Below are positions 62,138-64,000 of a stretch of DNA of 64,000 nucleotides, in pieces; positions within the stretch are counted from its first letter, which is position 1; each line of letters starts with the position of its first letter. Both the position numbers and the translations under genes were made by a program. The notes beneath the pieces are model-generated. The model was not told the origin of the DNA. It did no database searches and saw only the letters and a list, made by a program, of their open reading frames with translations. Origin of the DNA: Sipunculus nudus (taxonomy: Eukaryota > Annelida > Sipuncula > Golfingiida > Sipunculidae); contig CM049316.1 in NCBI GenBank assembly GCA_026874595.1, positions 19,371,839 to 19,435,838 on the forward strand, written 5' to 3'.

Positions 62138-64000
62138 GTGAGTTTAAAACACAGTAAATGAGCGGAAATGGAAAGGAGTATAATGGATACATATCGTGAT
62201 ATAACAGCCCGGCCCTGGGCAAATGTGTGTAAAATAGTCGTCGGTTGTATATAAAAAGGGGGGGGGGGGGCGCTTACCGCCTTTCTCTGATTTAGGATGA
62301 CCCCATTGTGTAGCTATGTATAGCGAGTCTTTATTCTCTCTCGCAAGAGGTCATTTGTTATTTTCAACTGATATCCTATCCGATTTGTTCTTGATGCCTA
62401 AGCCCTGTATGACATTTATCCTTAAATGTGTAAACGGAGCTACTTTTACGGCACAGTTTTATCGTTAACATGTTTACATGGAATGAAGAGTTGTAAAATA
62501 AGTGGCCGTGGGTTAAGAGGATCAACTATAATGAACACAAGTGACAATATGATATAGTATCAACTGATTTGCAATTTGAAGCATTGATTCATTGTATTTT
62601 TCCACTATTTCACGCTACAGATGATAGTATACGTAAATGAACTAAATGAATGCCATTTGGGTAAAAAAGCAAAACCGAAATTGATCGGAGACGGCGCTAC
62701 GTGTCAATAATACCATTGATTAGAAATGTCATATGTTTTCCAGAACGAAAGCCAATTAAGGTGAAAGGTCGCTATTGTATGTGTGGTGAATATAAAATAC
62801 TGCTTTAGCTTTGTTTAAAAAAAATTCAGGTCTTTCTTAATGACGAAATGAAACACGAAGAATTTTTAGGTGGCGTTACCAGTCTTAGGCAACAAACAGG
62901 TATATGTTCGAATTTCGAGATAAAACAAGCGACCCTTATCACTGAGAAAACGGGACCTATGGATAATTGTTATTAAAATGACGACAATATATATAGCTTA
63001 AGCATGTCAGTGACGTTTTTAGAACTTGATGGTCTCATGTTTCTAAACCTTTGCTTGATTAAAATGAGGCACATTGTTTAAGCATCATTCGAAGCAACTA
63101 AGCAAAATGGAACATTCCCAAAGCACACTTAAACATTCTGATATATAAATATTCCCCCATAACTCACAAAATACATGTCAGACCAAGTTTTCATTTCAGA
63201 AGATATTTTACCATCCCCTATCCGGAAGTCAAGGATGGTTTTTAGATGTATTTAGGTGTGACTGTGTATACCTGTCAAGCGCCGGACGGATAGAGGGACA
63301 AGCTGTCATAATCATCGACGTGGCTCAGCATGAATAAGAGTGTGACACTTTTCACGGAATAATTGTAAGGGTGCCACAAGTTCTTTATCTGTGGTATTTC
63401 ATTATCTTGCCGAGTACTCAGGGGCGGATCCAGGATTTAGGCAAATGAGGGGTCCAACCCAGGAAGACCAATGACAAAACCTAAAAAGAGGTCCCCAGGC
63501 TCGGGAAAAGGTCTTCTCCAGTCCGCAAAAAATGCCTAAATCCTTAAAATATATTGCGCCGCCTGAAAGGGGGGGGGGGGGGGGGTCCGGGCCCCATTGA
63601 TCCCCTCTGGATCCGCTTCTGGTAGTGGACAGCACTTGGCGAACCAAGTGTTCAACTATTTCTTTTATTGAAAGATCACATCCATAAACCTGAATAACCT
63701 TGTCTCGAAACAATCCTTTACAATCCTTTACAATGAGTAAACAGTGATGAAATCTTCAGCCAGGTATCGCCCCCATGTGATATGTTATGGTGTTATTATG
63801 AAAGAGTTGTACAGACAAACAAACGACCTCTGAATCCACAATAAGTACCGAATGAACTCTTAAATTTAATCAGATCTCTTGAAACAAAGAACCAAATTCC
63901 ACAAACATATAATTGAAATCCACGTGTCTGATATCCATAGAAACAAAAAGAAAGACAGTCAAACACGGGTGAAAGTTTATACTTCCCCGTGCGGAATGAC
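62138..64000. other. Non-coding stretch at right edge
   Basis: AT-rich with a G run at 62258-62270 and the GGATCC-type element at 63420-63622. If the plus-strand first exon is real this is its intron 1. No further exon recognised. Confidence 0.4.
63420..63622. mobile_element. GGATCC-type MITE
   Basis: About 200 bases bounded by AGGGGCGGATCCAGGATT and, inverted, CCAGAAGCGGATCCAGAGG. It includes a long G run (63568-63585). Heads of the same kind occur at 53957 and 59291. Open frames through it are not genes. Confidence 0.6.

Overview
This is eukaryotic, AT-rich, intron- and transposon-dense DNA. The repeats (GACGGAC tracts, dispersed modules built around GGTGGCGCCACC, GGGGCGGATCC elements) and the one recognisable gene point to a lophotrochozoan animal, most likely a bivalve or other mollusc; this taxonomic call is an inference. 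I see no rRNA, tRNA, CRISPR array or prokaryotic operon.

The main gene is an FHOD-family formin (actin nucleator/bundler) on the minus strand. Four small coding exons read in phase as one conserved N-terminus of 138 residues: exon 1 (42565-42729, start codon), exon 2 (42236-42357), exon 3 (24068-24126) and exon 4 (1394-1461). The gene then leaves the window at its left edge, before most of FH3 and before FH1, FH2 and DAD. Introns of 207, 18109 and 22606 bases make up nearly all of the first 42 kb, and most repeats lie inside them. A promoter-like region with a perfect CRE and a CCAAT box lies just upstream of exon 1.

Upstream on the same strand is a single open exon of 4371 bases (47649-52019) with good splice sites, phase 0 at both ends. 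It encodes 1457 residues: a Ser/Arg-rich disordered half, a basic patch, a coiled-coil-like segment, acidic patches and a folded-looking C-terminus. Its phase lets it join FHOD exon 2 directly, so I propose an alternative giant N-terminus for FHOD in place of exon 1. A candidate upstream exon ends exactly at an ATG followed by GTATGT (53085-53087).

Mobile elements: (i) a young, structurally complete LTR retrotransposon (15080-18173, plus strand) with about 0.5% LTR divergence and a 4-bp target duplication, whose only long ORF encodes two zinc knuckles plus a coiled coil and which has no pol; (ii) several families of hairpin-bounded, Helitron-like non-autonomous elements (four copies of family A, two of B, one tandemly duplicated E, one F), all oriented with FHOD transcription, with A copies nested in B copies; (iii) a 92-bp inverted-repeat MITE with a 9-bp target duplication; (iv) GGATCC-type elements, microsatellites and palindromic arrays.

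Right end: 58.6-64 kb holds one well-supported exon of an unrecognised single-pass membrane protein (60558-60729, minus) and a possible first exon of a plus-strand gene (62123-62137) in a CpG-rich spot.
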